DNA of 64,000 bases, from contig JAJEKV010000031.1 of assembly GCA_021234155.1 (NCBI GenBank), forward strand, positions 2,633,055 to 2,697,054. Reading direction: 5' to 3'. The notes beneath the pieces were generated by a model that saw only the letters and a list, made by a program, of their open reading frames with translations, did not search any database and was not told the DNA's origin. The DNA is from Isoetes taiwanensis (Eukaryota; Streptophyta; Lycopodiopsida; Isoetales; Isoetaceae). Below, in pieces: positions 27,098 to 39,554 of the stretch (within the stretch, counting starts at the first letter, position 1; each line of letters starts with the position of its first letter). A program made the translations under genes and the position numbers.

Positions 27098-27725
27098 TTA
27101 TACAATATTTTGCCCTTTAGATAAGTCATCAATAAAGGAAATAAAGTACCTCTTTTTTGTTCTTCCTCTAATGTTCAAAGGACCACATAGATCTGTGTGA
27201 ACCAACTCCAAAACTTCTTGTGCTCTTGCCTTTGAATTTAGAAAAGGTAACCTGTTGATCTTACCCAGCATACAACCTTCACACATGTGTTTTCCTGGAT
27301 CTACATTGTTGCAGTTTATCCATCCTCTTTTGATCAGAGATTTAAGATTGTTGTGGTGGGTGTGTGCAAGCCTGTTGTGCCAGAGTTCAAAGTCTGAAAT
27401 AGTTATTGCATTAACTTCGAGATTTTTCAACTGAAAAAGATTTTCAACACGTATGGCCTCAAACTTTTTTTCATTCCCCAAGTAAATGTTACATGCTTGA
27501 GAGTCAAAGTTGACTCTATAACCTAAATCAACCAACTGACTAACTGAAATCAAATTTTTTATAATGCTTGGCACACAAAGGACATTCTCAATGTCTACAA
27601 CATTTCCTTCCAAGTCTATGAGCTGCAATAATCCTTTAGCTTCAATAGCTTGAAGTCCTCCATCTCCAACTTGGACATTCTTGGCATGAGCCTTTGACAC
27701 CTTCTTGAGCGATCGGTGGTTTGAC
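27098..27725 (-). pseudogene. Copia element 2 protease end and integrase N-terminal part
   Basis: Minus reading from 27700: VQVGDGG…, LCVPSIIKNLISVSQL, then the zinc-binding HNRLAHTHH and CEGCMLGK, and VHTDLCGPL with the first catalytic aspartate. It ends at FIDDLSKG where the 22.0-27.1 kb insertion begins. The protease active site (VDSGAER) is just upstream at about 27740. Confidence 0.93.
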
Positions 27726-28846
27726 TATCGATCTTTCAGCTCCACTATCAACTACAAATGGATCACATGATTTGTTAGCATTTGCTTCTTGATCAAGAAC
27801 AGCAAATTCACATTTTACCTCATCTTCATCATTGTTTTTGTCCTCTTCCTCTTGTTCTTTTGTGATGAAAGCCCTTTCAGATCTTCTTCCTCCTCTCCCT
27901 CTGCCATAACCCCTTCCACCCCTGCTGGAACTACCTCTTCCTTTTTCTGAATCCTTAGGGGTTGGACATTTTGCAGCCACATGTCCCCTTCCTCCACAAG
28001 TATAACAGTTAAATTCTCTCTTAAGTTTGGGGCAATTATTTTTAAAGTGACCAGACTCATGGCAATAATAGCAAATATTCTTCTCACCTCCAATTTTTCC
28101 TTTTTTTCCAGTGAACAGAATCTCAGCAGATTCTTCTTCCCCTTTGGCAACCTTTTTTTGTTCAACTTCTGTCCTCATAATACTTTCAGCTTCATCTCTG
28201 GTTTTTGCTATATTTCTAATGAATAATGCTAATTGTTCATTGTCAACAACTGCTCTTGCTATAGCTAAAACCTGATATCTTCGCTTAGTTTCTACTCCAG
28301 CTCCTCCCAAATCAAAGAACAATGTTATCAAACTTGTTAAAGAACTCGAAAATATCTTCATCTTCTTGTATCTTTAAGGTTCTAAGTTCTTTATCCAATA
28401 GATCAATTTGAGAGGACGTTTTTTCTTCAAAGTGTTTAAGCAAATAAATCCACATTTCCTTAGGTGACTTATTTCTTAACTTTAGCCTTATAGTGGGACT
28501 TACCTTTGAGGTTATAATCCCTTGAGCCTCCTTAACCCTTGCATATTCGGATCTCCCAGCTCTTGCACTTGCGCTCCCCCACCAGACTCTCCAATTGACT
28601 TCTCCAAAGGTGCTTGCACTTGGATTTTCCGGATTTACGATGATTCTTGAGTATCGCCCCTTGCACTTGCTCGGCAAAGGTGTTTGTCAAAGTCACATTT
28701 CCAGGATTCACTAAATCCCAGAGATCTTCTACCTCTAGAATGTGAGTTATGGCATCCTTCCAGACTTGAAAGCCTGGACCCCCTTTGTATACATCAACAC
28801 TGCTTAATAAGCTCGAACCAAACCTGCTAGACATCTTCACAATCAC
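27642..28846 (-). pseudogene. Copia element 2 gag and protease start
   Basis: Minus strand. Gag begins at ATG 28831 region (MSSRFGSSLLSS, GPGFQVWKDA) and continues across two frame shifts (near 28540 and 28330) through SPKEMWIYLLKHFEEKT. It has two zinc knuckles of the CX2CX4HX4C type (CYYCHESGHFKNNC and CYTCGGRGHVAAKC) and an RGG-rich linker, then the protease VDSGAE motif. Confidence 0.9.
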
Positions 28847-28855
28847 AATTAACCC

Positions 28856-28867
28856 GCTCTGATACCA
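28856..28867 (-). promoter_or_regulatory. Primer binding site of Copia element 2
   Basis: Minus strand TGGTATCAGAGC next to the 5' LTR (28869), complementary to initiator tRNA-Met as in Copia element 1. Confidence 0.93.
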
Positions 28868-28868
28868 C

Positions 28869-29508
28869 TGTTAGTATTCTTCTAGAACAAACAAATTAAT
28901 CAATCTAATTTGTATTGAGTGCAACTTCAACCTTTAAGCAATATATGGACCATTGATAAAAATCATAGTGAATACTGTAGCAATGATATCGATTAGAACA
29001 CTGTAGCAATACAAAATAGTTGAACTTCCTTTTCCTATGAAATCTTCCTCCTGAGGCCGATTTTCAACCTGTATAGATGTCTATAACTATTTACAAGTTT
29101 AGGTTTCTTCTTATCTTGTTTGATCGACCAAGTTAAGCCTTCCATTCCTACCGACTTTCCCATCTTCTAAATCTGCCAAGACTTTGCCGCCAATGCATTT
29201 GGACTTATCCAAATATCCCATATTTTGACTGAACCATATATCCCATCTTGACCTTCGATATAACAACCATTATATCCAATGGTCTTATATTCATATGACC
29301 AACCAAATAATCCTATGGGTATCTAGGTCCATATGACTGCACAGTATGTCAAGTTATGGATCAAGATGTTACCTTGCAAAATATGATCTTCTCACCATAA
29401 GAATGTATGTACAGTGGTGCTCCTTGCATAAGTCTTTAGCAGATAATACTGTTCAAGTCTCAACCTTTTCCAATATTATGCAATGAACTTAACCATATAT
29501 TTCTAACA
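28869..29508 (-). repeat. 5' LTR of Copia element 2
   Basis: 640 bp, TG…CA, nearly identical to 17806-18443; followed by the GAAGA duplication at 29509-29513. Confidence 0.95.
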
Positions 29509-29513
29509 GAAGA

Positions 29514-31808
29514 GGTGACGATCTTCTCCTGGTGATTTTTCGCATTTGTATTTGTACTTTGTAATCTCAAGCATGTCGTTTTGCACTATTTACCATGTTT
29601 TGGGTAGAATCAGATGAAATAGAATCACTTTTATCACTTTCTCTGCATTAAAATCATAAATTTCAAACTGCTAATATTTTCTTCCTCTTTAAATTCGATG
29701 CAGGAACAGGAACAAGAGGTAGCTTAAACGTTGGGATGCTTCCAAAACCAAATAGCAGACCTACTAATCCGATTAGCAGGTATGGCACCACGCCATTCCC
29801 AAGCTCTCCCAGTCTATTCTAGGTTAATGTCGTATACGCGTTGCCAAATCTGTTCTTTCATTTTAGTTGACTGAATGCCACAGGGGAGGCTAGATTGACA
29901 GCAAAAAGACCCGTGTTAGTCTTCTCCTGGTGTTTTTTAGCATTTTTATTTGTAGTTTGTAATCTCAAGCATGTCATTTTGCACTGCTTATCATGTTTTG
30001 GGTAGAATCAAAAGAAATAGAATCGCTTTTATCACTTTCTCTGCATTAAAATCATAATTGAGTCTCTTACAATCTGGTTAAATATATAAATGGCATGTTA
30101 TTTAAAAGAAGCTTCTTAAACTAGAATCCACCTAGCTTGGCTGCTGGCAAGATCCACCTAGCGATGCAAATATCTTCTGGACTCGACATAACTGTAATGG
30201 TTTCATAATAATTTGTGGACTTGAAGCTGCAAATCTTTAAAAGGCTTAGTGAAGTGATCTTGAATCTGCAAATAGTTGGAGACATGGTCTTTCGTATTCT
30301 GCCATGAGGCATATTTTACAGTCTCAAGCTGTGTTGGAGATGTTGAACATAAGGAGGATCAGATATGCAGTTATGTTTGCAGAAAATTTGTGAAGATTTC
30401 ATAAACTTTCCAGCTTCAAATCATTAAGAGGCTTGGTGAATTGAACTTTTTATATTAAAAGTCAAGATTTTATAGTGAAACTTTATTGATTGGTGATATT
30501 GAAATACTGAAATTAATAGCCTTACAGCCTGTGTATTTGCAATATACTGGATGAAAATGAGGATCCATCTCTTCTGAAATGAGGAGATTATCATTCAAAA
30601 AGTTACAGCCAGGTTTAGGGTTTGTAGACTGATTTTGTCTGCAATCATGTATTTGTGTCCAGATTTGTGTATGAGGGAAAATGTCCAGATTTATCATGTA
30701 TTTGTGTCTAGATTTATTGCATTACTTTACTTTATGTATGATTCTTATTTATTTGTATCTCTGCAGGAATTGTGACCATTCTAGAACCATCAAGGTTCCT
30801 CAAGTTGAATTATCTTCACGCATAAGAAGGGGAGCTTCGCCTTTTCAACATTCGGTCTCAAAGGATCCATCATAGATATCTTTTTACGAATCCTTATTTT
30901 TCTTTCTGCTACGGAACCATGTTACATTCTTTTTGTAGGCTTAATGGGGTATCAATCTGGTTGGCTTTGAAAATCTTAAACTTTTCGTATTCAAATTTGG
31001 TGCTTAGAATTGGGCATTGAATGCTTCTGTTTCGTATTCTATTTTCGAATTCAAAGCATGTATATTCAACGAATACTCAAAGCATATTATTCTACAATGT
31101 CTGTTTCTGTCCGCTTGGTTTATTAAGGATCATATAGGACATGGATTTGCAGACCAAATTGAAGATCTTGGGCAGCTAAGGAGATCGAGTCTTGGTTATG
31201 GCATTTATACTCTGGTAGGGCCTCCATTGCAACGATATTCTCTATGCTAGAGAATAATGTTAATGCTATATCTAAACTTGATCATTTGTCGTGAAATTTG
31301 GTAAGCCTGTCAAATAATGTTTCTGTTCTTAGAGTTTATCCAGCACATTTTATCTTATGCATGCAGCTAAGTATACTCCAAGTGCAGCACCCCTCTAAAT
31401 TTACTCCAAATGGGGTATTGAGCATGAGAACATCAATACTAGGGGGTGTTTAACTAAATCAGGTGGCATAAAACATGGTGCTAGCTGGATATGCTCATCA
31501 AGGAGATGATCAATAGTTTACCAAAAATTGCTCTAGCCATGAAATGACTAGAAAGCTTGAGAACAGATTGGACTTAAGTAAGGATATGTAACAAGAGGTA
31601 CTGAATTGCAAGAATGTAGTGCAAGAATAATTTGTTGTTATGGTTTGCCATATAGAGCAAAACCATAATGTTCTTCAATGCATTAATCTTAGTTCTTTTG
31701 TAGTAAAAATAAAACAAAAAGGATGTGAATAGCAAGATATTACCTGTTTAAGTAGAACTGCCACATGTTGGGCTTTTCTTATTACTAAACTGGTAGTGTT
31801 TGTGTTTC
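29514..31808 (+). other. Exon-like fragments, unrecognised gene pieces
   Basis: Continuation of the sequence left of 17805. A stretch of about 350 bp (17640-17800 joined to 29514-29665) is repeated in tandem at about 29680-30057, including an acceptor-bounded block starting GAACAGG and the CACAGG.GAGGCTAGATTG segment. Block 29704-29822 reads GSLNVGMLPKPNSRPTNPIS and ends at a GT. Block 30766-30875 follows CTCTGCAG and reads SRTIKVPQVELSSR to a stop. A block near 31131-31250 reads FADQIEDLGQLRR…YTLVGPP to a stop. Host gene(s) not identified. Confidence 0.4.
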
Positions 31809-31868
31809 AATAAAGAAGTCTTGCATGCAGTCACTAATCCTTCAGTAAAGGGGAAGGGCGCGGGTCTC

Positions 31869-32270
31869 AGCATGCATGAAGAGGCGCGGGCTGTAGGAAG
31901 TGGCATGCAATTGGTGGCAGAGATGAGGGAGCTCTTGGAATCCCCTTCGGTTGAGAGGTATGTGGATTGCTCTTCCTCTCAATATAATTCTGAGACCCAA
32001 GTAGATTGTGTTTTGGAGACTCCGGTCTTGATTCCATCAAGCATGCCCCCTTTGGAAACTGGATCTGTGATGCCCTCTGCCCCTGTGCTTGGGAAGGGAT
32101 CACTTGCTGGTGATGCGCCCTCTTCTAGGGTGCATGTAGCTGATGTGTCTCCCCGGGTGCCTCTCGATACCTCTCGGGTGCCGGGCGGCGGCCCAAAAAC
32201 TGTCTTTGGCCGGCGAGCAATGACACTTGCTGCTCGCATCACTTTCGGCCGGGTTTTCAGATTGGATTAA
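31869..32270 (+). pseudogene. LINE ORF1 N-terminal remnant
   Basis: Open frame with MHEEARAVGSGM…, a Ser/Pro/Val-rich stretch, ending at 32270; further ORF1 pieces (IENLVSFAVLGYF near 32418) follow in other frames. It lies directly downstream of the element's 5' boundary. No CCHC motif survives here, so the assignment rests on position. Confidence 0.45.
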
Positions 32271-32945
32271 GCGCCAAGGCTCGGAGTGTAGAACTGCCCG
32301 CGTGTTCAAGAAGCTCACGAAGTTTGTGGAGGATCATCACTCTGTTGACTTGGCGGGCGGCTCTTCCGGAGACTCCATGGATAGATATTGATCATACCGG
32401 GCATGTTCGGACCATTGAGAATCTAGTTTCATTTGCGGTGTTGGGTTATTTCACGGGTTACATATTGGACACGAGGAGGTTTAGCTCTTGGCTTTGCCGG
32501 ACATCCGAGGCGGATTGGTTTGCCCAGTATCGGTCTCCAAATTCTTACCAAATAATTTCTTCCTAATCATGTTTGAGGCTGAGTCTTGTAAGCGGCAATT
32601 GGTTAGTCGGGGGTGGATCGTTGGGTGATTCATATGTGTTGTATCGATTATATACTCCAGCAATGTCCACCGCTTCTTTGACAAATGGTTAAAAATCCCG
32701 TGTTGGTTCCAGATTCGGATCTTCCTCCCCGACTGATGGTGCCTCGATTTCTTGGTTTCTATGGCCAATGGCCCGGGTATATATTTGGCTCATTCTATTG
32801 TGCAGTCCCCAAGATCCGTGTTGCTCTGCGCTTTGCGGCTCCGTGCCCACTTCTCTTCCAAAGGCGTAGTGGTCCCCGCATTTTCTTTTCCGATTGAAGC
32901 TTTTGAATGGCTCGAGATCCCATGGATGTTTCCATCTATTGTGCT

Positions 32946-32954
32946 ACCATTTGA

Positions 32955-32989
<35 letters not shown>

Positions 32990-34203
32990 GGAACGGGTTG
33001 TTTTTATATTATATATAAATCAAGAGTACAATGTTTGATGTTAATAGAGAATTACTACATGAGTAATCTCGACATCTTCATTCTCTACAAACACAAACTT
33101 ATTTGTTTGCTCCAAAAGCTGATATACATGAAGCCCATATATAATCCGTCCACAGGTAACCAGATGACGTGATGATGATACCTGAGATAAGCCATTAAGG
33201 CCCCCTAAATTCTCAAACCAAGTAGAAGAACCACATAAATTCTCCTGAAATATTGGGAAAAGGCAAGAAAACCTGTATATCTGCATAGCAGTAGCAGAAT
33301 GGAATGAGGTTCTTGGCATAGCAGTACCAAAACCAATCAAGCATCAGCACTTGAAAGATTCGCCCAGGCATAGCAGTACCTGAGCAAGAACTGAGAGCTA
33401 AATAAATATAGGGTTCTTGGCATAGCAAGTATTCAGAATCAATCAAGCATCAGCACTTGAAAGATCCGCTCAGGCATAACAGTACCTGAGCAAGAACCGA
33501 GTATTTAGGATCATCCCCCCATGCTGCCATGCTTCCTGTTATATCTGCAATTTCTGACCATTTACCAACAAATCCGTAGTAATCCACATAATTTTACTAA
33601 TCAGTGTGAGTCTTTACTATCATCCAAATACATAATCCAGACCTTTCTGCTAGGAAGAAAGAGTGGAAGGAAGGGGAGAATTTCTACTGTAAAGAAGACT
33701 TGAAGAAAGATAGCACCGCCAAAATCTGAAAAACTCCACCATAAGCTAATATTCCAAAATCATAATCCTGCCCACCTTATAGACATCTACGCTCTTTTGT
33801 GTGTTGCTCAATAAGATAGAAACAAAAATACCATAAAAGATAAAGAAAGATCCTTCAGAAAGAAAAGATCTTTCAAGAAATAGAGTACCTCCTTGTTTAT
33901 CTCTTAGAACCAGATCATAATGCTTCATAGGAAGCGTAAGAGCGTAATTAACCACGTTAGTGGCTTACCCTAATCGTTAGCATACCGCCGGTGTGTTCTG
34001 AAAAAATCTTTTGCTATAAATCTTTCAACTCCACAAACAGAGATCGAGTTTCCCTTCTTCTAGGGGAAATCAAAGTTAGGAAGACAAGAATTTAGCAGTT
34101 CCAGCCTCGGAGAGAAGGGGCGGCCCCTGCCTCACGCCGCCCTAGTCACAGCCGCTTTGCCCAAGAACCATTTTGGTTTTCCTACCGCCTCACCATTTGA
34201 CCC
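32946..34203 (-). mobile_element. Nested poly(A) retroinsertion, minus strand
   Basis: A run of 30 T (32958-32987) is the poly(A) tail of a minus-strand insertion. ACCATTTGACCC flanks it at 32946-32957 and 34192-34203. The 1.2-kb body has no recognised coding region. A unit of about 100 bp with GGCATAGCAGTACC…ATCAAGCATCAGCACTTGAAAGAT is duplicated at about 33309-33398 and 33414-33500. It may be a LINE fragment or a retrocopied transcript. Confidence 0.75.
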
Positions 34204-34577
34204 CGTTGATGATCCTGCTTTCCTGCTGGTGCTTGTGATGTGGTAGGGGTTTGCGTGTGTTGATGCACGGGGGCGGGATTCCTCGGTTCACGGTCACAGC
34301 GAGAGAGACTCCGTGGTGCGGTGAAGTGGAGTTGGACCAGGTGGTGTGGTTGGGAGAGGTGGTGTGGGACGAGGCCGGGCGGGCAGTTTGTGTGGCCCCT
34401 TTGATGGCGGGGCTAGGGGCGTGGTGGCTCGGGGGAGGCTCGGATGATTTGGTTGTGGCTAGATCCGGGACGGGGGTTGTAGGTAGGGCTGGGTGATCCC
34501 CGGCCGGGGATGTCCCAGATGGCGGTATGTGCTGAGCATGAGGTGGCTGGAGCAACCCGGTTGGAGGTAGAGACTAG

Positions 34578-34715
34578 TGTGGCCCATGACTCTATGGAGG
34601 TGCCTGGGGGACTTCCAACACGTGTTGGAAGTGGAATATCACGAGTTGTGGCCCATGACTCTGTGGAGGTGCCTGGGGGACTTCCAACACGTGTTGAAGT
34701 GGACTATCACGAGCG
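34578..34715 (+). repeat. 69-bp tandem duplication within the LINE
   Basis: Two adjacent copies starting GTGGCCCATGACTCT at 34578 and 34647, just upstream of the endonuclease start. Confidence 0.85.
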
Positions 34716-34826
34716 GCCGTGGGGTCACATTGCTGTGATTAATCCTCTGGCTCTAGATGCTGACTCTGTGGAGTGGGCTGATGGCCTGGTGGGTAGGCAT
34801 GTGGGGCTGGACACTTCTCCTCTGGG

Positions 34827-37800
34827 ATGAATAGGTCGATCCTCAGTTGGAATGTGCGGGGGGTGCGGTCCTCTAGTAGTAAGAGGGCCCGTATTTCTTT
34901 GGCACTTCGGCAGTTGCGTCCTGATATTGTTTGCATTCAGGAGCATAAGTGTCACAGGGGTGATATGTCCAGGCTCATGAATATGGTTGGTAGGCAGTTT
35001 GGCTTTATTGCTTCTTCTTCTGGGCGGACTAGTGGGGTACTCTTATTGCTTGGAAGATGGATGCAGGTCACATACTCTGCAGCCATGTGTTTGGTCGGTG
35101 GGGGCAATAATTAAGTGGTTGGGGGGCAAGGGCAAGAGTGGGGGATTGTTAATGTTTATGCCCCTAATCACGACCTTCTCGGTGGGTGCTTTGTGGGCCA
35201 CAACCAGGAATAAGTTCGCAGCCCTTGGGTGGGTTGCAGGTTGCTTGGTTGTTGTTAGGGATTTCAATATGGTAGAGCGGTAGAAGATCGCCTGGTTACG
35301 GCACCCAGCTTGTGCGAAGGGGATTTGAGAGGACCGGTGGTCTCGCTTTGTTGCGGATTTGGCCTTGGTTGAGGTCCACAGGGACTTGTCTTTCATCTAT
35401 TGTAATAGGCGATTAGTGGGTTTAGGTATGCTATGCATGACCGGTGCTATGCTTCCCCATGCGCATTGGATGGTGTGCCCCTCTTCGTCGGAGTAACATT
35501 CGGCTACCTCCATTTCTCGATCATTACCCTCGGGTTTTGTCCAAATAGTGCGGTTGCCTCTCGGCCTTCTCGGACGGTGTTAGTTTGAACACCCGGGCCA
35601 CAGTGATGCAGTTCGCCCCGGTGCGAGTTGTGGCTTGATACCTTTTCATCTCCGAAGGGTATGTATGCGGTATGAGACCGCGGCTGGCGGGGAAGCGCTT
35701 TTGCTAAGGTCTTTGGTAGGCGCTGCAGCAAGCAGGAGCGGCAGGGAGTTGCATAGTCTTTATCGAGTTGGAGAAGATTCGGGCGCGCAAACATGGCATT
35801 AGGGAGAATGCAGTGTTGCAGCGTATTGTTGCTTTGGAGCAAAGTTAAAGTGCATGAGGCGCTGGTGAAGGCAGCCCCCACCTGGTTGAAGGAGGGGGGA
35901 TACAAGTTTGTCGGTGTTCTTCGTGAGCAGCTAGGGCAAAACATATGCAAGATCTATGGCGCCCCTTGCTTTGCCCTTCGATGGCCGGACTTTGATGATC
36001 TACTGAAGTTGCAGAGGTATGTGCATGCTCATTTCTCGGGTTTTTAAGCAAATGCGACTCTTCCCTAAGGAGCGTGAGAGATGCAGGAGCTTGTTTTGGG
36101 GTCATTAAACCATCTATTTTGCCTCACCAACGTGAGAGCTTGGGAGCGTGAGCTCTCCGTAGAGGATTTAGCTGGAGGCATGTATGTGCATGGCCAAGGA
36201 TAAATGTCCTGGGCTGGATGGCATCCCTATGGAGTTCTTTCAGACTTATTGGGAGTGGGCTGGTGAGTCGTGTACCCGGTGTATCTTGAATTGCTGCGGT
36301 CTTCTCACATGGATGGGATCTTGAATACGCGCATGCATTTCCTTGATTCCTAAGGTTAAGCAGACCTTCTACTATTAATGATTGGAGGCCTATATCCTTG
36401 TTGTCCTCCCTGTACAAGATTATTCGCGAAAGCCCCTGGCCGAGAAGTTGAAGCGGTGTTGACTTCTTCCATTAGTAAGGTGCGATCTGGGTTTGTTCCC
36501 AGGAGGAACATTTTGACTAATGTTGCCGCGACTTATGAGGGCCTTTATTGGCCGGGAGAAACGGTCAAGGCATTGCCTATCTTAAGCTTGACTTTGCCAA
36601 AGCTTATGATAGTGTCCTGGGAGTTCTTATCTGCCATGATGTTAGCGTTGGGCTCCCGTCCACGCTTTACAGAAAACGATCATGAAAACGCATAGGTCAG
36701 CATGGGCTACGGTGGTGTGCGGTGAACCCTCCGCCTTTTCTCCTTAGGCGGAGGGTGCGTCGTGGGTGCCCTTTGGCACCATTTTTGTTCTGATTGTGGC
36801 GGAGGCCTTTGTCTCGATTGTTTTGGGCTGCGGTGGAGGGGGTGGTGGATGGGCTTCGGATGCAAGATGGTAGTCGCCAGATTATTAACGGTTCGCCGAT
36901 GACACTTTTCTCTTCTTGGTGGCGAAGAGAGGAATTTGCGAATGTGAAGGGTTTCTTTGGATACTTTCTCCCCTTGGCCTCGAGCATTCTTAAATTGGGG
37001 TAAATGCTCGCATTATGGGCTCGATTGACTCCGCCTCCCCTTGTTTGGCTCTATTCCCTTGGAAGGTGCTTCCGGGTAATGTGTGTACTAAGGCTGTTGG
37101 GTATTCCCTTTGGAGGGATGTTTCCATGGGGAGGGTGTGGGATGAGATTTTGCGGGGGCTCTTAAACACCTCAATTGGTGGAAGGGTAGCAAGTTGTCCA
37201 TGGCGGTAGGATCACTATTGCCAAGTCAGTACTTTGTAGCACTCATGTGTATATAGCATCCTGCATGTTAGCTCGAGGGTAAGATACATGGCTTTGGATA
37301 AGATTGTTCGAAATTTTGTGGGGCGGGGATGATGAAGGCGGTTGTTAAAGTGGCTTGGTGGAAGTGTCTCCGCCCGGGAGGATGGGGCTTGGCCATTCCG
37401 GATTTGGCACTGCATAGTAAGGTGTTGGTCTCTAAGTTTATTTGGAGCATTCGGGCAGGATGGAGCATCTTCTCACAGTGCGCGGCACTATTGTGGCAAT
37501 CTCTTCGCCATTGTGTGGCATTTGGAAAGTCGTGCATGCATGTAGAGTTGCCCTGGGCACCGCTGTATGGTCTCCGCCTTTCCCACATGCATCCCCTTTT
37601 CTCACGGGGGTGTTGCGGGCTTGGAATCACGTCGTGTGCTCTTCCAGCTAGATTATGCCTCGGTTTATCACCACTCTTCTCCTTTCTTGTGGGTTCCTCT
37701 ACCTCCTGCGTACTTGCCCTTGGTCGCCACGTGCATGCTCGGGGCCTTCAGGCCGTTGGAGGCGAAAGTGCTCTCACCTTGGAGGATTGGTATTGGGATG

Positions 37801-38681
37801 GTCGGCTAACCGTGGGAGTTCTTTCGAGCTCGCTTTCGCTGAAGGGCGGTGGCCGCTATCTCGGGAACAAGTGGCGGGGGGTATTCCGCTACATACCTAT
37901 AGTCCCTCGTGGTGATGTGGTGGTGCGGGTTTGGAAGGTTCATCCAGGATGTTGTATCTTCTTGTTTTGTGCGGTCTTGTTACCGGGTGTTGGCTATTCA
38001 TGACACTCGCCCCTTCCGGCAAGTGGTCTCTGCGAACCCGGTTCTCGATGGCGCTCGATTTGGGCCGTGGACATGGAGCTCACTTCCCCACCCGCAGAAG
38101 GTTCGGGTGCTTATGTGGCGGTGGTGCACATTGTGACGGGGTGAATGTCCTTGTGAGTCGGTTTAGGCGGGTGTGAGCCCTCTTTGCCCTTGTTGTGGCC
38201 TTCATCGTGAGACTGTGGAGCATTGTGCGGTTTTATGCCCTCACTTGCGGGTTGCACGGGATTGGGTCGGGGCTCTGTTTCAGGTGAGATTGAATAGCCA
38301 ACAATTCTTTGCTTCATGTATATCCTGGTGCTTGGCCGCTCGTCTGCAATGCAAGCCTTGCATCTGTCGCGTGGCTTGGTTGGTGTGGTTGATTTGGGCG
38401 GCGGCGGTTGTGGATCTTTAGAGGATTGGCCGACTGCGGCCCTCTCGATTCCTCGACTTCGGTACAAGCTATTTCAAAGCTTTTGGTGTTCCGGGATTAG
38501 TAGGCGGAAGTTTTCCATTTGGCGGGACTTCTTGGGTGTGGTAGATGGTGATGGTCGGTTTATGCGGCCGGTAGAGTTGCGGTTGTTGTGGAGTGTCGGG
38601 TATCACTTTTGTCTCTTTGGAGGCGTTCTCCTTCCTCCTCACTTGCTTTGTAACATTACCATTCTTTTAATATATTGCTGA
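34827..38681 (+). pseudogene. LINE ORF2: endonuclease, reverse transcriptase, zinc-binding end
   Basis: Order as in plant L1: EEP endonuclease (34827-35283), reverse transcriptase (about 36190-37000), thumb and connection (PGGWGLAIPDL near 37375), and the zf-RVT region (SPLCPCCG to about 38420). Frames are interrupted in at least six places, so no full protein can be made. The C-terminal part matches 50937-51612 closely, in the same order. Confidence 0.85.
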
Positions 38682-38737
38682 CACAGTTCTTCAAAAAAAA
38701 AAAAATAAAGAAGTCTTGCATGCAGTCACTAATCCTT

Positions 38738-39554
38738 AAGTGTAACACATCCTGTTCACTTTTTTGCAAAGAAGTAGCAAATATGTGCAGCTAGAAGCTT
38801 CAATGTAGTGTAGCACTACCTGTTCGCTATCTTGCAAGGAAGTAGAAAATATGTGCCGCTAGAAGCTTCAATGTGATTTTAACCTATGCACAATTTGCAT
38901 TTCGCTTTGCCCGTAGATTAGAGCACAGAAATTGTATTCGTGCTTCTAGCCTTGAATTATGTGCTCTAGATTATTTTTGTATTCCACATATTGATTTATT
39001 TATTTCTTTGGTTTGTGCATGCTTGCCATAGAAACCTTGATTGCTCAAACTCATGGTGATTACCCAGTTTTAAGAAGTTGACATGGAACATTATATAGGC
39101 ACATATTGTATATTTGAAACATATTGAGTTTGAAGAAGTTGACATGAAACATTACTTAGGCACATTATATTTGAAATATTGTATAGTATCTAGCACATAG
39201 TAATAAAAAACATTGTTGATTAAAGCAAGAATATAATATTATTCTTGCATTCACCATAGCAAAGTTGGCTTCTAAGTTTAGATTCAACACGTATTGTATG
39301 TATCCTTTATTACATTGGGCTTGTGCATCTTTCAGTTGGCTTGAACTTGGCCTCCAAATATGTTCATAATATGTGACCATGTGGGTTTCACACACCATCA
39401 CCTCTAGGCACCTGCAAAACGTATTGCCATTCCATCCCACACATCCTCTTCAAGCAATCATGCAAAATGCCTTTCAATCTATTCCATCTACTAGAGATTA
39501 TTCTATTCTATTGCATCCAATACCCTAAAAGTATTTTACACCTGCTCAAATAAT
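38738..39554. other. Flank with tandem repeat, no gene seen
   Basis: A unit of about 68 bp containing ATATGTGC.GCTAGAAGCTTC is repeated at 38741-38808 and 38809-38874. The rest is AT-rich without recognisable coding sequence. Confidence 0.5.

Larger units (their letters stand above)
22012..27125 (+). mobile_element. Helitron-like insertion carrying a cyclophilin-NIPA8 chimera
   Basis: Removing 22012-27125 joins …CTAGAATAA to TCATCAATAAAGG, restoring the Copia integrase codons FIDDYSRK exactly. So the insertion lies between A and T with no target duplication, as Helitrons do. It begins TCTATATATAATAATAAAGG, a Helitron-like 5' end. The right end (…TTTAGATAAG|T) lacks a clear CTRR and hairpin, so class is not settled. 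Inside are captured host-gene fragments (22.37-24.86 kb), an inverted-repeat element (25.83-26.23 kb) and otherwise AT-rich sequence. No Rep/helicase was seen, so it would be non-autonomous. Confidence 0.6.
31809..38737 (+). mobile_element. Full-length L1-type LINE with 34-bp target duplication
   Basis: The element is 31843-38703, flanked by a perfect 34-bp repeat (31809-31842 and 38704-38737, starting AATAAAGAAGTC) with a poly(A) tail. The 5' part (31.8-34.8 kb) is ORF1-like but broken and holds a nested insertion. The endonuclease begins at 34827 (ILSWNVRGVR, IVCIQEHK, VRDFNMVE). Reverse transcriptase motifs: KCPGLDGIPMEFF near 36200, SGFVPRRNI near 36490, FADDTFLFL near 36893 (frames shifted). 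The zinc knuckle region is near 38173 (CPCCGLHRETVEHC…CPH). Many frame shifts make it inactive. The same family is present 5'-truncated at 50930-51695. Confidence 0.9.

Noticed and set aside
32958-32987. Poly(T) as a Pol III terminator
   Set aside because: Flanking ACCATTTGACCC duplications show it is the poly(A) tail of a minus-strand retroinsertion.
34190-34555. Minus-strand His/Pro-rich ORF of 121 codons
   Set aside because: Shadow of GC-rich LINE sequence; no motif, opposite strand to the element.
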